A stretch of DNA of 64,000 nt from Acorus gramineus. Its lineage: Eukaryota > Streptophyta > Magnoliopsida > Acorales > Acoraceae. Positions 46,166 through 58,267 of the stretch are shown piece by piece (within the stretch, counting starts at the first letter, position 1; every line of letters begins with the position of its first letter). Position numbers and translations under genes: made by a program. Below the pieces are notes generated by a model, which saw nothing but the letters and a program-made list of their open reading frames with translations, was not told the origin of the DNA and did not search any database. Location of the stretch: assembly GCA_030737835.1 (NCBI GenBank), contig JAUJYN010000023.1, forward strand, positions 2,234,201 to 2,298,200. Direction: 5' to 3'.

Positions 46166-47154
46166 AATATCTACAAGTCAATATTTCTTGAATATTTTGC
46201 AATTCCACCTTATTTATTAGGGGTCAAAAATTAATCCGAAGATTCTATAGAAAATCAATGACGAGAATGAAAGCTTTTACCTGCTAAACTTGTCAAATAT
46301 TCATATGAGGAAGGTTGATGGCCAATCTTGACCATCCAATTCAATGCAAATCAATGGTTGAGATTTAAGAGTGGATGCTATAAAAGGAACACATATGAAG
46401 CCAAGAAAAAAATCAAATAAGGAGGCATAAGAACAACCGAAGGAGAAGAAAGATTCAACAGTTCCTTTGTTTTCATTTTTCTTTTCATCTCATAGCTTTG
46501 GATGATTGTATTCATTTAGATCTGAATTTTAAGATTACTTTAGTATTTTTATTTTCAAGAATGTTTCAATAATATGATGTCTTTTATTTTTATTTTTTTT
46601 AGTTTGATCATGTTTTCTAGTAGCTAAATCTTCAACTAGGGTTAAAGATGAAACCATGCAATGCTAGTTTAGAATTTTATATTGAGATCTGAATTCTCCA
46701 TATTGTTTGCTTTATTGAGTATCAATCTCTCCTTCAATTCTCTTTTGAAATCTTTTATGTGAATTTTTTACTACCTTCTTCAAAAATCTCTTGTATTTGA
46801 TTTGATAAAATATGCTTTAATTGAGTTCTCTGATATTTTATTTTCTTCTTAACATGTTGAATATTGAGTTGGTATATTTTATAAAGGGAAGGGAGATAGA
46901 TCATTATATTGGGTTTTCATAAATCAAGGTTTTTAATCGTAGAATCATCTTCAAGGATCTCTTGTTTAGAGTTTGATAGGGTATGCTTGGTTAACTCTTT
47001 TCATATCTTATTCTCTTCCTAATGTGTGAATATTGAGATGATTGTTTTTATTTCAAATATGATTTTATGAAATAATTAATATGATTCTAAATATTTATTT
47101 TCCGATTGGTGCATGATTAACGTCAATATTAATTGAGTTATATGGTGGAGTTTC
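46166..47154 (+). repeat. E 5' LTR fragment and leader
   Basis: AT-rich, non-coding. The first 270 bp match the 3' LTR near 63680-64000. The remaining part (to 47154) extends beyond what the window shows of the 3' LTR, so the LTR/leader border is unknown. Confidence 0.6.
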
Positions 47155-47551
47155 TGTTATATATGTGTCACTTTTAGCCTGCTGGTAACCGTTGGAGCGT
47201 TCTGGCAGTTTTTCGTTTTTTTCGGTTTTTCGATCGGAACCGCTAATTTTTGGACTGTTAGCTATCGTCCTGAGTTAGAGGACTCCGATTGGAAATCTAA
47301 CTGCATATTTGGTGTCCTGGTGCCATTTTAGACCTCTCACGAAAATTTCATCGAATTCCGGTAACGTTCCCAAAATTTCGCAGTTCTGGGGCGTATCCGG
47401 GTTTTTAAGTCGCGCACTATATATAAGTGAGAGCTAAATCCCGAGTTACTATTCATCATCCCTACCAAAGTGATTTTCTCTCTCCCCTCTCTCTTTTTCT
47501 CACTTTCAAGCCCCCTACACCCCTCAAAACTAAAAACTCAAAGCACGGGAA

Positions 47552-47576
47552 GTGTAGATCGGGTCCCGATCTACAC
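47552..47576 (+). other. Perfect leader inverted repeat, A7
   Basis: Arms GTGTAGATCGG and CCGATCTACAC surround GTC. Confidence 0.7.
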
Positions 47577-48810
47577 ACCGGTGTCTTCAAATCCCGTTTC
47601 CAACGACTCTAGCCACTCCGTCCCCCTCTCTTTGTCCTCTGATTCGGGCCGTTTCGAGGGCCGTGATAGATCGGGGCGTAAGAGAGCCTTAGGGAAGGGT
47701 TTCGGCGCGTGGAGAGCGTCCGGGCTTCGCTTCCTCCCTTGGTAGGGCCTATTTTCCCCTCTTTTCTTGCATAGATGTATGCTAGGAGGTGGATTTTGGG
47801 GTTGGGTGGGGGTCGGCGGCTGTGGGTGGCCGTCGGAGGGCGGTGGTGGTGGTCGGAGGTTGGTGGTGGTGGTAGAGGTGCTTGGGAATGGGTGGGAGGT
47901 GGCCTCGGGCAGTGGTGGTGGCTGTCTCGGGCAGGGCAGCAGCAGCTGGCGCGGCTGGCATGGCTGTTTGGCAGGCGCGCGGGCGTGCGCGCGGGCATGC
48001 AGTCGGGGGGAGATGGTGGCCAGCAGGCGCGAGTGCTGGGCGTGCTGTGCGCAGGCACGCTGGGCGCGCTGGGTGGGGCTGGCCGGGTAGTCAGGTGCAG
48101 GTGCACCAGTTTGCTGGGCGCGCGAGCGCGTGCGCGCGGGCGTGCGCTCGGGGGGTGCAGGGGATAGGCGTGCGGAGCTGGCAGGCTGCGGGCTGCGCGA
48201 GCATGGCAGGCCATGCTCGGGCAGCTGGAAGGGGGTGCTCGGGCACCAGGCGGACGGTACTCGGGTGGGTAGGCGAGCGGTGCTCGGCCCACTCGGCGAC
48301 GCGCGCAGGCAGGCAGCGCGGGCAGCAGCGCGCGCAGGCTGGCAGGCGCGCTGAGCGCGTGCTGCCAGGCGCGCTGGGTGCGTGCTGCGCGGGCGTGCGC
48401 GTGGACGCTGGGTGTTATATTTGTGTCACTTTTAACCTGCTGGTAACCGTTGGAGCGTCCTGGCAGTTTTTAAAATTTTTAGGGTTTTCGATCGGAACCG
48501 CTAATTTTTGGACTGTTAGCTATCGTCCTGAGCTAGAGGACTCCGATTGGAAATCTAACTGCATATTTGGTGTCCTGGTGTCATTTTGGGCCTCTCACGA
48601 AAATTTCATCGAATTCCGGAATCGTTTCCAAAAATTTCGCAGTTCCGGGGCGTATCCGGGTTTTTAAGTCGCCCACTATAAATAAGTGGGATCTAAAACC
48701 CGAGTTACTGTTCATCGTCTTCCCCAAAGTGATTTTCTCTCTCCCCTCTCTCTTTTCTCACTTTCAAGCCCCCTAGAGCCCTCAAAGCTTAAAAACCTAA
48801 AGCACGGGAA

Positions 48811-48835
48811 GTGTAGATCGGGTCCCGATCTACAC
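48811..48835 (+). other. Perfect leader inverted repeat, A8 5' LTR
   Basis: Same eleven-base arms as 38571-38595; repeated in the 3' LTR at 54862-54886. Confidence 0.7.
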
Positions 48836-49430
48836 TCCGGTGTCTTCAAAACCCGATTCCGACGACTCTAGCCACTCCGTCCCCCTCTCTTTGTCCTCTG
48901 ATTCGAGCCATAAAAGGGCCGTGGTAGATCGGGGCGTAAGAGAGTCTTTGGGAAAGGTTTCGGCGCGCGGAGAGCGTCCGGACTTCGCTCCCTCCCCTCG
49001 GTAAGCCCTATTTCTTCACTTTTCTTGCATAGATGTATGCTAGGAGTGTGGATCTGTGTATGGGAGGAGGTCGGCGGCTGTGGGTGGCCGTCGGAGGGCG
49101 GTGGAGGTGGTCGGAGGTCGGTGGGTGGTGGTTTGGGTGGTCTCGGGCAGCAGGTGGTGGTGCTCGGGCTGGTGGGAGATGCTCTCGGGCAGCAGCAGAG
49201 CAGCAGCAGCAGCGCAGGCTGGGCGCGCGCACGGGCATGCGCGCGTGCGTGCGCGGGCGCGCGTGCGCCCGGCGTGCAAGCAGGCGCGCGCGGTGGCCGT
49301 GCTGTGCTGGTCGTGCGGGCGTGCTGGGCGACCTGGCCGTGTTGTGCTGGTCGTGCGGGCGTCCTGGGCGAGCTGGGCGGCTGGTGCTGGGCGGGTTGGT
49401 GCGTGAGGAGCTGGTCGCGCGGGTGCCAGG

Positions 49431-49532
49431 TGGCTGAGGCAGCGGAGGTGCGTGCGCGAGGTGGTGGCTGAGGCAGCGGAGGTGCGTGCGCGAGGTGGTG
49501 GCTGAGGCAGCGGAGGTGCGTGCGCGAGGTGG
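49431..49532 (+). repeat. 34-bp minisatellite in A8 LTR
   Basis: Three copies of TGGCTGAGGCAGCGGAGGTG plus GCGTGCGAG-type text start at 49431, 49465 and 49499. The 3' LTR has the same array at 55486-55588. Confidence 0.85.
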
Positions 49533-49968
49533 TGGCGAGTGCAGGGTGCGCGCGGAGGGCGCGGCGAGGCCGTGGTGGTGCGCGGAGGGCGCGGCGAGGC
49601 CGTGGTGGTGCGCGAGGCGCGGCGAGGTGGCGGAGGTGCGCGCGGGGTGCGCGCGAGGCGAGGCGCTGCGCGTGGGGGCGCGCGGGGCGCGCGAGGCAGG
49701 CGCTGCGCGCGGGGGCGCGCAGGGTGCTCGCGGGCCGGCGCGAGGCGCGCGGGGTGCGCGGGCGAGGCGCGGCGGTGCACCCGGGCGGTCGGGTGGCCGT
49801 GCGGGTGGTTGCCGGCCGTGCGGGTAGTTGCCGGAGTGCTCGGGCTAGCGTGCGTGCGGGTCGTGCACGTTTGCCCGAGTGTTAGGTGTTTGTTGTGGGT
49901 TTTGGGTATTTATTTGTGTATTTAATATATGTGGATTTATACTTACCAAGTAATACCCTGTCTTGCAG

Positions 49969-50004
49969 ATCTCGACGGGCGGTCGCGCGACGACCCAGAT
50001 ACTG
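49969..50004 (+). other. Conserved 36-nt putative microexon, A8 5' LTR
   Basis: It starts ATCTCGACGG, between TTGCAG and GTGAGT. The flanking putative introns are 49001-49968 and 50005-51248. Confidence 0.5.
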
Positions 50005-51098
50005 GTGAGTGGGACAATCCAACCCAGTAGAGAGGTGTTATACGCACTTGGGCGTATACCGACCTCTCCTGGGGCACCGTGGATTATATTAACCTGTAAT
50101 AATATGTATTGCATGTGAGCCTGATGAATATGTAGAAATGCATGTTACCCTAGGCTTTTCTGTTAGGGACTTGCACCCTAGGATATGCGTATGAGCCATG
50201 CAGCATGTCCCCTGTTTTCATGCTAGGAAACCCCGGCCTATGCATGCGTCCTACTAGTTTATTTATTAAATTAAATGCTGGTATCTGTTAGATCGCATGC
50301 CTTAGGATAATATTATAGGGAGGAGCCTTGCGAGGTCAACGCTGAGACCCGTGTTAGGGTACTCCGTGTTCCTTGTTTGGTTGTCGGGATGTCCTGTATC
50401 GGGACCTCGGGCTGCCCTCCCAAGGTTCTAGTCCCAATAATATTATATGTAATGATTGTATGATTGGTATAATTATTAGCATAGTTGGTAGATATTATAG
50501 GGGAGGGGCCTTGCAAGGACAGCGGTGAGACCCGGGTTAGGGTACTCCGTGTTCCTTGTTTGGTTGTCGGGGTATCCTAAACGGGAACTCACGCCGCCCT
50601 TCCGAGTTTCTTTCCCCCAATGATATTCCAGCCTTGCTGATTTTTGTACATGTTCCCGCATCTTGATGATGCACCTGGTTGAATTCAGAGGAATTCATGA
50701 CATTTGAGTTGTAATGATATGTAGTTGGCGGATCCGAGTGGATCATATGCGTATGGATAGGCTGTTCTGTTCCCTGCGTTGGATTCGGTAGAGGCTACCC
50801 CCAGCGTTAGACAGGGCCTTCCTGACAGAGGGCTCCCATTAGTAGGCACCTCCTGATTTGGTTTCGGACTGTGCTGAATGTGGGAGTAGACCAGGCGGCC
50901 TACGGAGTGGAGGGAGAGACTATCGGTGGACCAAGGGTGACCAACAGCCTAGTCAGTCCCAAAATCCTATGTCACCCATTGATGGGTGAGGGTGAGGGTG
51001 TAGTGGGTTGGCGATGAGCGACCTACTGGATTTGTGAATGGATGATTATCAGTCCCAATAGCCTATGTCACCCATGGATGGGTGAGGGTGAGGGTGTG

Positions 51099-51122
51099 GT
51101 GGTTCGGCGAAGTACGAACCAC
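51099..51122 (+). other. LTR hairpin, arms GTGGTTCG / CGAACCAC
   Basis: A perfect 8-bp stem. Compared with 4252-4276, stem position 5 changed from G-C to T-A on both arms. Confidence 0.6.
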
Positions 51123-51659
51123 TGGATTATGTTGTTATGTATTGATGGCTGGATAAAATAATGGAATATTGGTAAATATTGTCTGTGATGCGTGGGTTGT
51201 GCTGTTCACTGAGCGTGTGGCTCACCCCTCGCACATGTTTTTCCCCAGTGGTCACTGAGCCTGAGCTAGAGCCGGAGCAGCAGTTGGAGCTTTCCGAGGG
51301 ATTCCTTCAGTAGCGGAGCAGCGCTACGTCCGCGAGTGCCAGAGGTTATCAGCATCCCTTCTTGACTGTATGTATTTGATTTCCGTGCTTGGCACGTGTT
51401 TGTATATGTTCAGTTGTATTTGTGTATATTGGCTCTCACAGGACAGATGATTGAGTATCGAGTCTGTAGAATGTTTATTCACAGATTCAGTCTTTTGCTT
51501 CCGCATTTGGTGTATATATCATGTCAGCCCTTTTGTTGCATGTGTGTCATTCTAGTTGTCTGTGTATGATATATATTATTGACCTCCTGTGTAGGCTTCT
51601 GATATGATACATACACTTGCCGCGTCCCTGGGTTGGCCGCCCTGGGGCGTGACAAAAGT

Positions 51660-51672
51660 TGGTATCAGAGCC
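51660..51672 (+). other. Primer-binding site of A8
   Basis: TGGTATCAGAGCC lies five bases after the LTR end at 51654. Confidence 0.9.
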
Positions 51673-51773
51673 TGGTCCTGTCAGAGCCAATAGTCTTCCT
51701 TTCGTAGAGATGAGTCCTAGGATTTTGATATGAGTATTCTGATCCTAGTGTCTGGTTTTCTTAGGGTGCTGAT

Positions 51774-53106
51774 ATGCCTCCTCGCAGAGGACGGCGCGGA
51801 CGAGGTCCCTCTCGGTCTTTGGAGGTTTCCGGACCTACCAGAGACGAGGATGCTACCGGAGAGCCCTTGACGCAGGAGCCTCCTGCTTGGGAGCGTGCTT
51901 TCGCTCGGTTGGCTGATTTGGTGGAGACACAGACGCGGATGTTGGCAGAGCAGGCTAGGGAGATTCAGGAGCTGAGGGTGACCCGCGAGGCAGTTCCGCC
52001 GGTCCCCTTGGCGGTAGATCCGCCTGTGGTACCTGATGTGCCCCCAGTTCCTGTGGCAGTTCCGGCAGTGAGAGTTGAGGATCCCCTGCAGAGGGAGGAG
52101 GAGCTAGAGGCGGCAGCGCGAGTGCAGCAGAGCGGCCTCAACGCCTTTCTAAAGCTCCATCCTCCCGAGTTTCATGGGCAGTCGGCAGATCCTCTTGCGC
52201 CAGAGCGTTGGTTGAGGGAGGTGGACACGATTTTCGCGGCCATGCTTTGCACCGATCGCCAGCGAGTCGCCCTGGCCACCTTCATGCTGAAGGGTGACGC
52301 CGCTGATGGTGGGCTACCCGAGTGGTGGACATCCCAGAGGGAGTGGAGCAGCTTTCTTGGGCGGGTTTCCGGAGGCATTTTCTGGACGAGTATTTTCCGT
52401 TCTCGACGCGACAGCTAGTGGAGCGGGAGTTCGAGCAGCTGACTCAGGGCTCCATGTCGTCGCTGACTACTCTACGCGCTTTACGAGTCTGTCCAGATTT
52501 GCTCCAGCCTTGGTGATGGACGAGGTCACGAGGTGCCGGCGATTCGAGCTGGGTCTCAGCAGCGCTATCCGGGTGCACGTCACTGCCCACGCTTTCACGA
52601 GGTACTCCGACGTAGTGTCTCGGGCGAAGACCGTCGAGAGAGACCTCGGGATTCAAGTGCGGGCTCCGACCCCTTCTTCAGATCAGGGTCCTTCCGGGAG
52701 TCGGGACCAGGGGCAGCGCAAGAGGAAGAGGCCCCGCTTCGAGCAGTCAGCGGCTGCCTCTCCTCCAGCAGATGCGGTGCCAGTATGGGATCCGGCACCC
52801 ATTGCAGCAGTGCCCATCCAGTCCTGGCAGCCGGCGCAGCGGCGCTGTTTTCATTGTCAGCGCATCGGGCATATCAGATACAATTGCCCAGATGCTGATC
52901 GACCCCGAGTGCCACCTCAGCAGCCGCCGTTCTTGCAGCAGCAGCTTCCGCGCCAGCAGCAGCAGCAGCCTCAGCGCAGCAGCAGCCAGTGCAGCCGGCG
53001 AGGCGTGCTCCTGTTCCTCAGCCGCGGTTGGTTCAAGGCAGAGTTGCAGCGCTTACGGCCGAGGAGGCGCAGCCTGCGGGTGTCATGGTTCGAGGTATTA
53101 TCCTAA
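51774..53106 (+). mobile_element. gag: A8 gag region, broken
   Basis: It starts MPPRRGRRGRGPSRSLEV, nearly the same as the gag at 9990. The Gag core (FLKLHPPEFHGQ near 52150) and CCHC knuckle (CFHCQRIGHIRYNC near 52845) are recognisable, followed by a Gln-rich tail. It is broken in at least one place. Sequence similarity to the 9990 gag is high across its length. Confidence 0.8.
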
Positions 53107-53199
53107 GTTCCCAGCTCTCTAGTATAAGGATGTGTGTGTGTAATTGGTGGTTATTATGCAAGTGTGTGGGGTATCTGGATGAGTGAGTGTCAAGAGCGG

Positions 53200-53850
53200 T
53201 TGTTTGGGTTAAGGAAGCCGGGTTTAGCCGTCCTGGCAGTGAGTTCCCATCAGTAGGTACCGCCGATGCAGTCGGAGGGGTACTGAATTTGGGAGTATGC
53301 TAGGTAGGGGCTACCCGGTAAGAGATTATTGAATGGTGTCGCGAGCGTGGAATCGCTCTCCCCTTAGTTGGATCCGCGTAGTACAGCCCCGGCGTTAGAC
53401 AGGCTCCCGGTCAGAGGACCAGGCGAGCTACGGAGCGGGGAGAGGCTAGCGGTGGACCAGGGGTAGAGAGCAGTCTAAGTCTCTCCCAAAGTCCCAAAAT
53501 GTCTCCTTTCGGGAGTGAGGGTGTGGATGAGGCGAAGGCGGGTCGCTCGTGACCCAATTTCTGTGGACCGTTCCCAATGATGTTGGGTCCGGTCTTGCAA
53601 AGGATGTTGAATGACATCGTTGGGTGATCATCTAGAGGTAGATGATCCGGAGGAGTTAGTGGTATTCTTTTAAATGATGTCTTCTTCCAGTGTTCCTTTC
53701 TGGATTAAGGGGCCTTGTGAGGTCGGCGTTGGAACCCGGGCTAGGGTACTTCGTGTTCCTTGTTTGGTTGTCGGGGTATCCTATATCGGGATTCCATGGT
53801 GCCCTCCCGAGGTTTCTTTTCCCAGGTAAGGGATGCCATGGAAACATCAG
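53200..53850 (+). repeat. LTR-derived patch in place of the pol core of A8
   Basis: Blocks match family B and D LTR text (GCGAGCGTGGAATCG, GGTGGACCAGGGGTAGAGAG, GATGTTGGGTCCGGT), then family A LTR text (GGATTAAGGGGCCTTG, GTTCCTTGTTTGGTTGTCGG). The final block matches the patch in the B1 interior. No coding signal. Confidence 0.75.
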
Positions 53851-53879
53851 ATAGATGAGAGATCAAGTGCGAGTTTGGT

Positions 53880-54440
53880 TAGAGGTTAAGGCCTTTTGGG
53901 CTGAGTGGTTTCTGGTAAAGGCATATCTGTGGACCCGGGTAAGACGCTTGCTATGTCGAATTGGCGTAGGCCGTCGAACCCCGCAAGGATTCGGAGCTTC
54001 CCGAGTTGGAGGGTTATTGTAGGAAGCTTGACGAGGGACTCTCGAAGATAGCTGTTCCTCTTAACCGCCTTACTCGGAAGGATGTCCGGTTCGAGTGGTC
54101 CCCTTCTTGCGAGGAGAGCTTCCTGGAGTTTATCGGAGGCTCGCCTCAGCGCCAATTCTTACCTCTCCGTCTTGGAGTGGTGGGTTCGCAGTTGGGTAAA
54201 GGTGTGTCCGCGATCCTGCTCACGTCATCCCGTTCGAGCCGCTCGTCTCTGAGCCGGACAGTCATTCGTGGAGCAGTCGATTGAGATCATGGACCGCCGC
54301 GTGAGGAGGTTCTGCACCAAGACCGTCCAGTTGGTCGAGGTGCGATGGCAGCACCGTTCCGGTGTTAAGGACACTTAGGAGCTCAAGGGATGCCAGGTGT
54401 GACGCATCTTTTCCCCTCCTAGATGTTTTTGCATATTTTG
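53880..54440 (+). mobile_element. A8 pol scraps: RNase H border and chromodomain-like end
   Basis: [18 protein letters not shown] near 54070 matches the segment before RNase H in the 6759 element, and the last 200 bp match its integrase tail. Everything between is absent. Fossil. Confidence 0.7.
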
Positions 54441-54468
54441 AGGATAAAATTTTGTAAGGGGGGAAGAA

Positions 54469-57400
54469 TGTTATATATGTGTCACTTTTTAGCCTGCTGG
54501 TAACCGTTGGAGCGTCCTGGCAGTTTTTAAAATTTTTAGGGTTTTCGATCGGAACCGCTAATTTTTGGACTGTTAGCTATCGTCTGAGCTAGAGGACTCC
54601 GATTGGAAATCTAACTGCATATTTGGTGTCCTGGTGCCATTTTAGACCTCTCACGAAAATTTCATCGAATTCCGGCATCGTTTCCAAAAATTTCACAGTT
54701 CCGGGGCGTATCCGGGTTTTTAAGTCGCGCACTATAAATAAGTGGGATCTAAAACCCGAGTTACTGTTCATCATCTTCCCGTGATTTCTCTCTCCCCTCT
54801 CCGTTTTTTTTCCTTTCAAGCCCCCTACACCCCTCAAAATCAAAAACCTAAAGCACGGGAAGTGTAGATCGGGTCCCGATCTACACTCCGGTGTCTTCAA
54901 AACCCGATTCCGACGACTCTAGCCACTCCGTCCCCCTCTCTTTGTCCTCTGATTCGGGCCATTTCGAGGGCCGTGGTAGATCGGGGCGTAAGAGAGCCTT
55001 TGGGAAAGGTTTCGGCGCGCGGAGAGCGTCCGGACTTCGCTCCCTCCCCTCGGTAAGCCCTATTTCTTCACTTTTCTTGCATAGATGTATGCTAGGAGTG
55101 TGGATCTGTGTATGGGAGGAGGTCGGAGGCTGTGGGTGGCCGTCGGAGGGCGGTGGAGGTGGAGGTGGTCGGAGGTCGGTGGGTGGTGGTTTGGTGGTCT
55201 CGGGCAGCAGGTGGTGGTGCTCGGGCTGGTGGGAGATGCTCTCGGGCAGCAGGCAGAGCAGCAGCAGCGCGCATGCTGGGTGCGCGCGGGCATGCGCGCG
55301 TGTGTGCGCGGGCGCGCGTGCGCGCGGCGTGCAAGCAGGCGCGCGCGGGGGGCCGTGCTGTGCTGGTCGTGCGGGCGTGCTGGGCGAGCTGGCCGTGTTG
55401 TGCTGGTCGTGCGGGCGTGCTGGGCGAGCGGGGCGGTTGGTGCTGGGCGGGCTGGTGCGCGAGGAGCTGGTCGCGCGGGTGCAGGTGGCTGAGGCAGCGG
55501 AGGTGCGTGCGCGAGGTGGTGGCTGAGGCAGCGGAGGTGCGTGCGCGAGGTGGTGGCTGAGGCAGCGGAGGTGCGTGCGCGAGGTGGTGGCCGAGTGCAG
55601 GGTGCGCGCGGAGGGCGCGGCGAGGCCGTGGCGGTGCGCGGAGGGCACGGCGAGGCCGTGGTGGTGCGCGCGAGGCGCGGCGAGGTGGCGGAGGTGCGCG
55701 CGGGGTGCGCGGGCGGAGGCGCGGCGGTGCACCCGGGCGGTCGGGTGGCCGTGCGGGTGGTTGCCGGCCGTGCGGGTAGTTGCCGGAGTGCTCGGGCTAG
55801 CGTGCGTGCGGGTCGTGTGCACGTTTGCCCGAGTGTTAGGTGTTTGTTGTGGGCTTTGGGGTATTTATTTGTGTATTTAATGATAACTGTGGATTTATAC
55901 TTACCAAGTAATACCCTGTCTTGCAGATCTCGACGGGCGGTCGCGCGACGACCCAGATACTGTGAGTGGGACAATCCAACCCAGTAGAGAGGTGTTATAC
56001 GCACTTGGGCGTATACCGACCTCTCCTGGGGCACCGTGGATTATATTAACCTGTAATAATATGTATTGCATGTGAGCATGATGAAAAATGTAGAATGCAT
56101 GCTACCCTAGGCTTTTATGTTAGGGACTTGCACCCTTAGGATATGCGTATGAGCCATGCAGCATGTCCCCTGGTTTTCATGCTAGGAAACCCCGGCCTAT
56201 GCATGCGTCCTACTAGTTTATTTATTAAATTAAATGCTGGTATCTGTTAGATCGCATGCCTTAGGATAATATTATAGGGAGGAGCCTTGCGAGGTCAACG
56301 TTGAGACCCGTGTTAGGGTACTCCGTGTTCCTTGTTTGGTTGTCGGGATGTCCTGTATCGGGACCTCGGGCTGCCCTCCCAAGGTTCTAGTCCCAATAAT
56401 ATTATATGTAATGATTGTATGATTGATATAATTATTAGCATAGTTGGTAGATATTATAGGGGAGGGGCCTTGCAAGGACAGCGGTGAGACCCGGGTTAGG
56501 GTACTCCGTGTTCCTTGTTTGGTTGTCGGGGTATCCTATAACGGGAACTCACGCCGCCCTTCCGAGTTTCTTTCCCCCAATGATATTCCAGCCTTGCTGA
56601 TTTTTGTACATGTTCCCGCATCTTGATGATGCACCTGGTTGAATTCAGAGGAATTCATGACATTTGAGTTGTAATGATATGTAGTTGGCGGATCCGAGTG
56701 GATCATATGCGTATGGATAGGCTGTTCTGTTCCCTGCGTTGGATTCGGTAGAGGCCACCCCCAGCGTTAGACAGGGCCTTCCTGACAGAGGGCTCCCATT
56801 AGTAGGCACCTCCTGATTTGGTGACGGACTGTGCTGAATGTGGGAGGAGACCAAGCGGCCTACGAAGTGGAGGGAGAGACTATCGGTGGACCAAGGGTGA
56901 CCAACAGCCTAGTCAGTCCCAAAATCCTATGTCACCCATTGATGGGTGAGGGTGAGGGTGTAGTGGGTTGGCGATGAGCGACCTACTGGATTTGTGAATA
57001 GATGATTATCACTCCCAATAGCCTATGTCACCCATGGATGGGTAAGGGTGAGGGTGTGGTGGTTCGGCGAGGTACGAACCACTGGATTATGTTGTTATGT
57101 ATTGATGGCTGGATAAAATAATGGAATATTGGTAAATATTGTCTGTGATGCGTGGGTTGTGCTGTTCACTGAGCGTGTGGCTCACCCCTCGCACATGTTT
57201 TTCCCCAGTGGTCACTGAGCCTGAGCTAGAGCCGGAGCAGCAGTTGGAGCTTTCCGAGGGATTTCTTCAGTAGCGGAGCAGCGCCACGTTCCGCGAGTGC
57301 CAGAGGTTATCAGCATCCCTTCTTGACAGTATGTATTTGATTTCCGTGCTTGGCACGTGTTTGTATATGTTCAGTTGTATTTGTGTATATTGGCTCTCAC

Positions 57401-57616
57401 AGGACAGATGATTGAGTATCGAGTCTGTAGAATGTTTATTCACAGATTCAGTCTTTTGCTTCCGCATTTGGTGTATATATCATGTCAGTCCCTTTTGTTG
57501 CATGTGTGTCATTCTAGTTGTCTGTGTATGATATATATTATTGACCTCCTGTGTAGGCTTCTGATATGATACATACACTTGCCGCATCCCTGGGTTGGCC
57601 GCCCTGGGGCGTGAAA
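54469..57616 (+). repeat. A8 3' LTR (3148 bp)
   Basis: Collinear with the 5' LTR apart from a GC-rich segment of about 100 bp present only in the 5' copy (near 49650-49760). TATAAATA at 54733, inverted repeat at 54862-54886, microexon-like block near 55927. A polypurine run (AAGGGGGGAAGAA type) precedes it. Confidence 0.9.
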
Positions 57617-58231
57617 CTGGGTGACGGTCCCGGGTGCTGGGCGCTGAGCGCCGGGGTGCTGGGCTGCGGGTGCTAGGTGCTGGGCGGCTGGTGCTGGGCG
57701 GGCTGGTGCGCGAGGGGATGATGGCGAGCTGGTCTGGGCGCTGGTCTGGACGCGCGAGGTGCTGGCGGGCAGGAGAGGCGAGTGCGCGAGGTGCTGGCCG
57801 AGGTGCTGGGGCGCGCGGAGGAGGCGCGGGGCGAGGAGCTGAGCGCGAGGCGCGGCGGGCGCGAGGTGGTGTGCGCGGGCGCGAGGAGGTGTGCGCGGGG
57901 GCCAGGCGCCGCGCGCGGGGGCGCGCGAGGTGCTCGCGGGCCAGTGCACGGCGTGCGGGGCGCGTGCGGGCTGCCGCGGCTGGGCTCGGTGGACGCGCGG
58001 TGCCCCGGGCGGTGCTCGGAGTGCGCGGGCTGAGGCGCGGCGGCGCGTCGGGGCGGTCGGGTGGCCGTGCGGGTGGTGGCCGGCCGTGCGGGTGGTTGTC
58101 GGAGTGCTCGGGCTAGCGTGCGTGTGGGTCGTATGCACGTTTGCCCGAGTGTTGGGAGTTTAGTTGTGGGTTTATGTATTTTTGTAGTATTTATGGATTT
58201 TAACTCACCATATTGATTGTCTGTCTTGCAG

Positions 58232-58267
58232 ATCTAGACGGACGGTCGCGCGACGACCCCGATTCTG
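58232..58267 (+). other. Conserved 36-nt putative microexon, A7
   Basis: It starts ATCTAGACGG and lies between TTGCAG and GTGAGT; the first bases match A4 rather than A8. Confidence 0.5.

Larger units (their letters stand above)
48413..51654 (+). repeat. A8 5' LTR (3242 bp)
   Basis: TATAAATA at 48677, inverted repeat 48811-48835, donor GTAAGC at 49001, GC-rich tract to about 49900, microexon 49969-50004, a duplicated 130-bp block (50311-50440 and 50493-50622), two G-rich hairpin units (about 50957-51125) and acceptor CCCCAG ending at 51248. Confidence 0.9.
48413..57616 (+). mobile_element. A8: complete-outline Tekay-like element, most of pol missing
   Basis: Two alpha LTRs (48413-51654 and 54469-57616), primer site, gag region, polypurine tract and a perfect target duplication CTGGG (48408-48412 and 57617-57621). 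The interior is only about 2.8 kb because the protease to integrase core is replaced by an LTR-like patch. It would therefore depend on another element. The LTRs look roughly 97-98% alike by eye, apart from one length difference in the GC-rich tract, so this is among the youngest insertions here. It is broken. Confidence 0.92.

Noticed and set aside
46166-47154. Possible host gene or promoter in AT-rich DNA
   Set aside because: The first part matches the E 3' LTR near the window end, and no open frame or splice pattern stands out in the rest.
54881-55822. Minus-strand open frame of 313 codons
   Set aside because: GC-rich tract of the A8 3' LTR; composition artefact spanning minisatellite.
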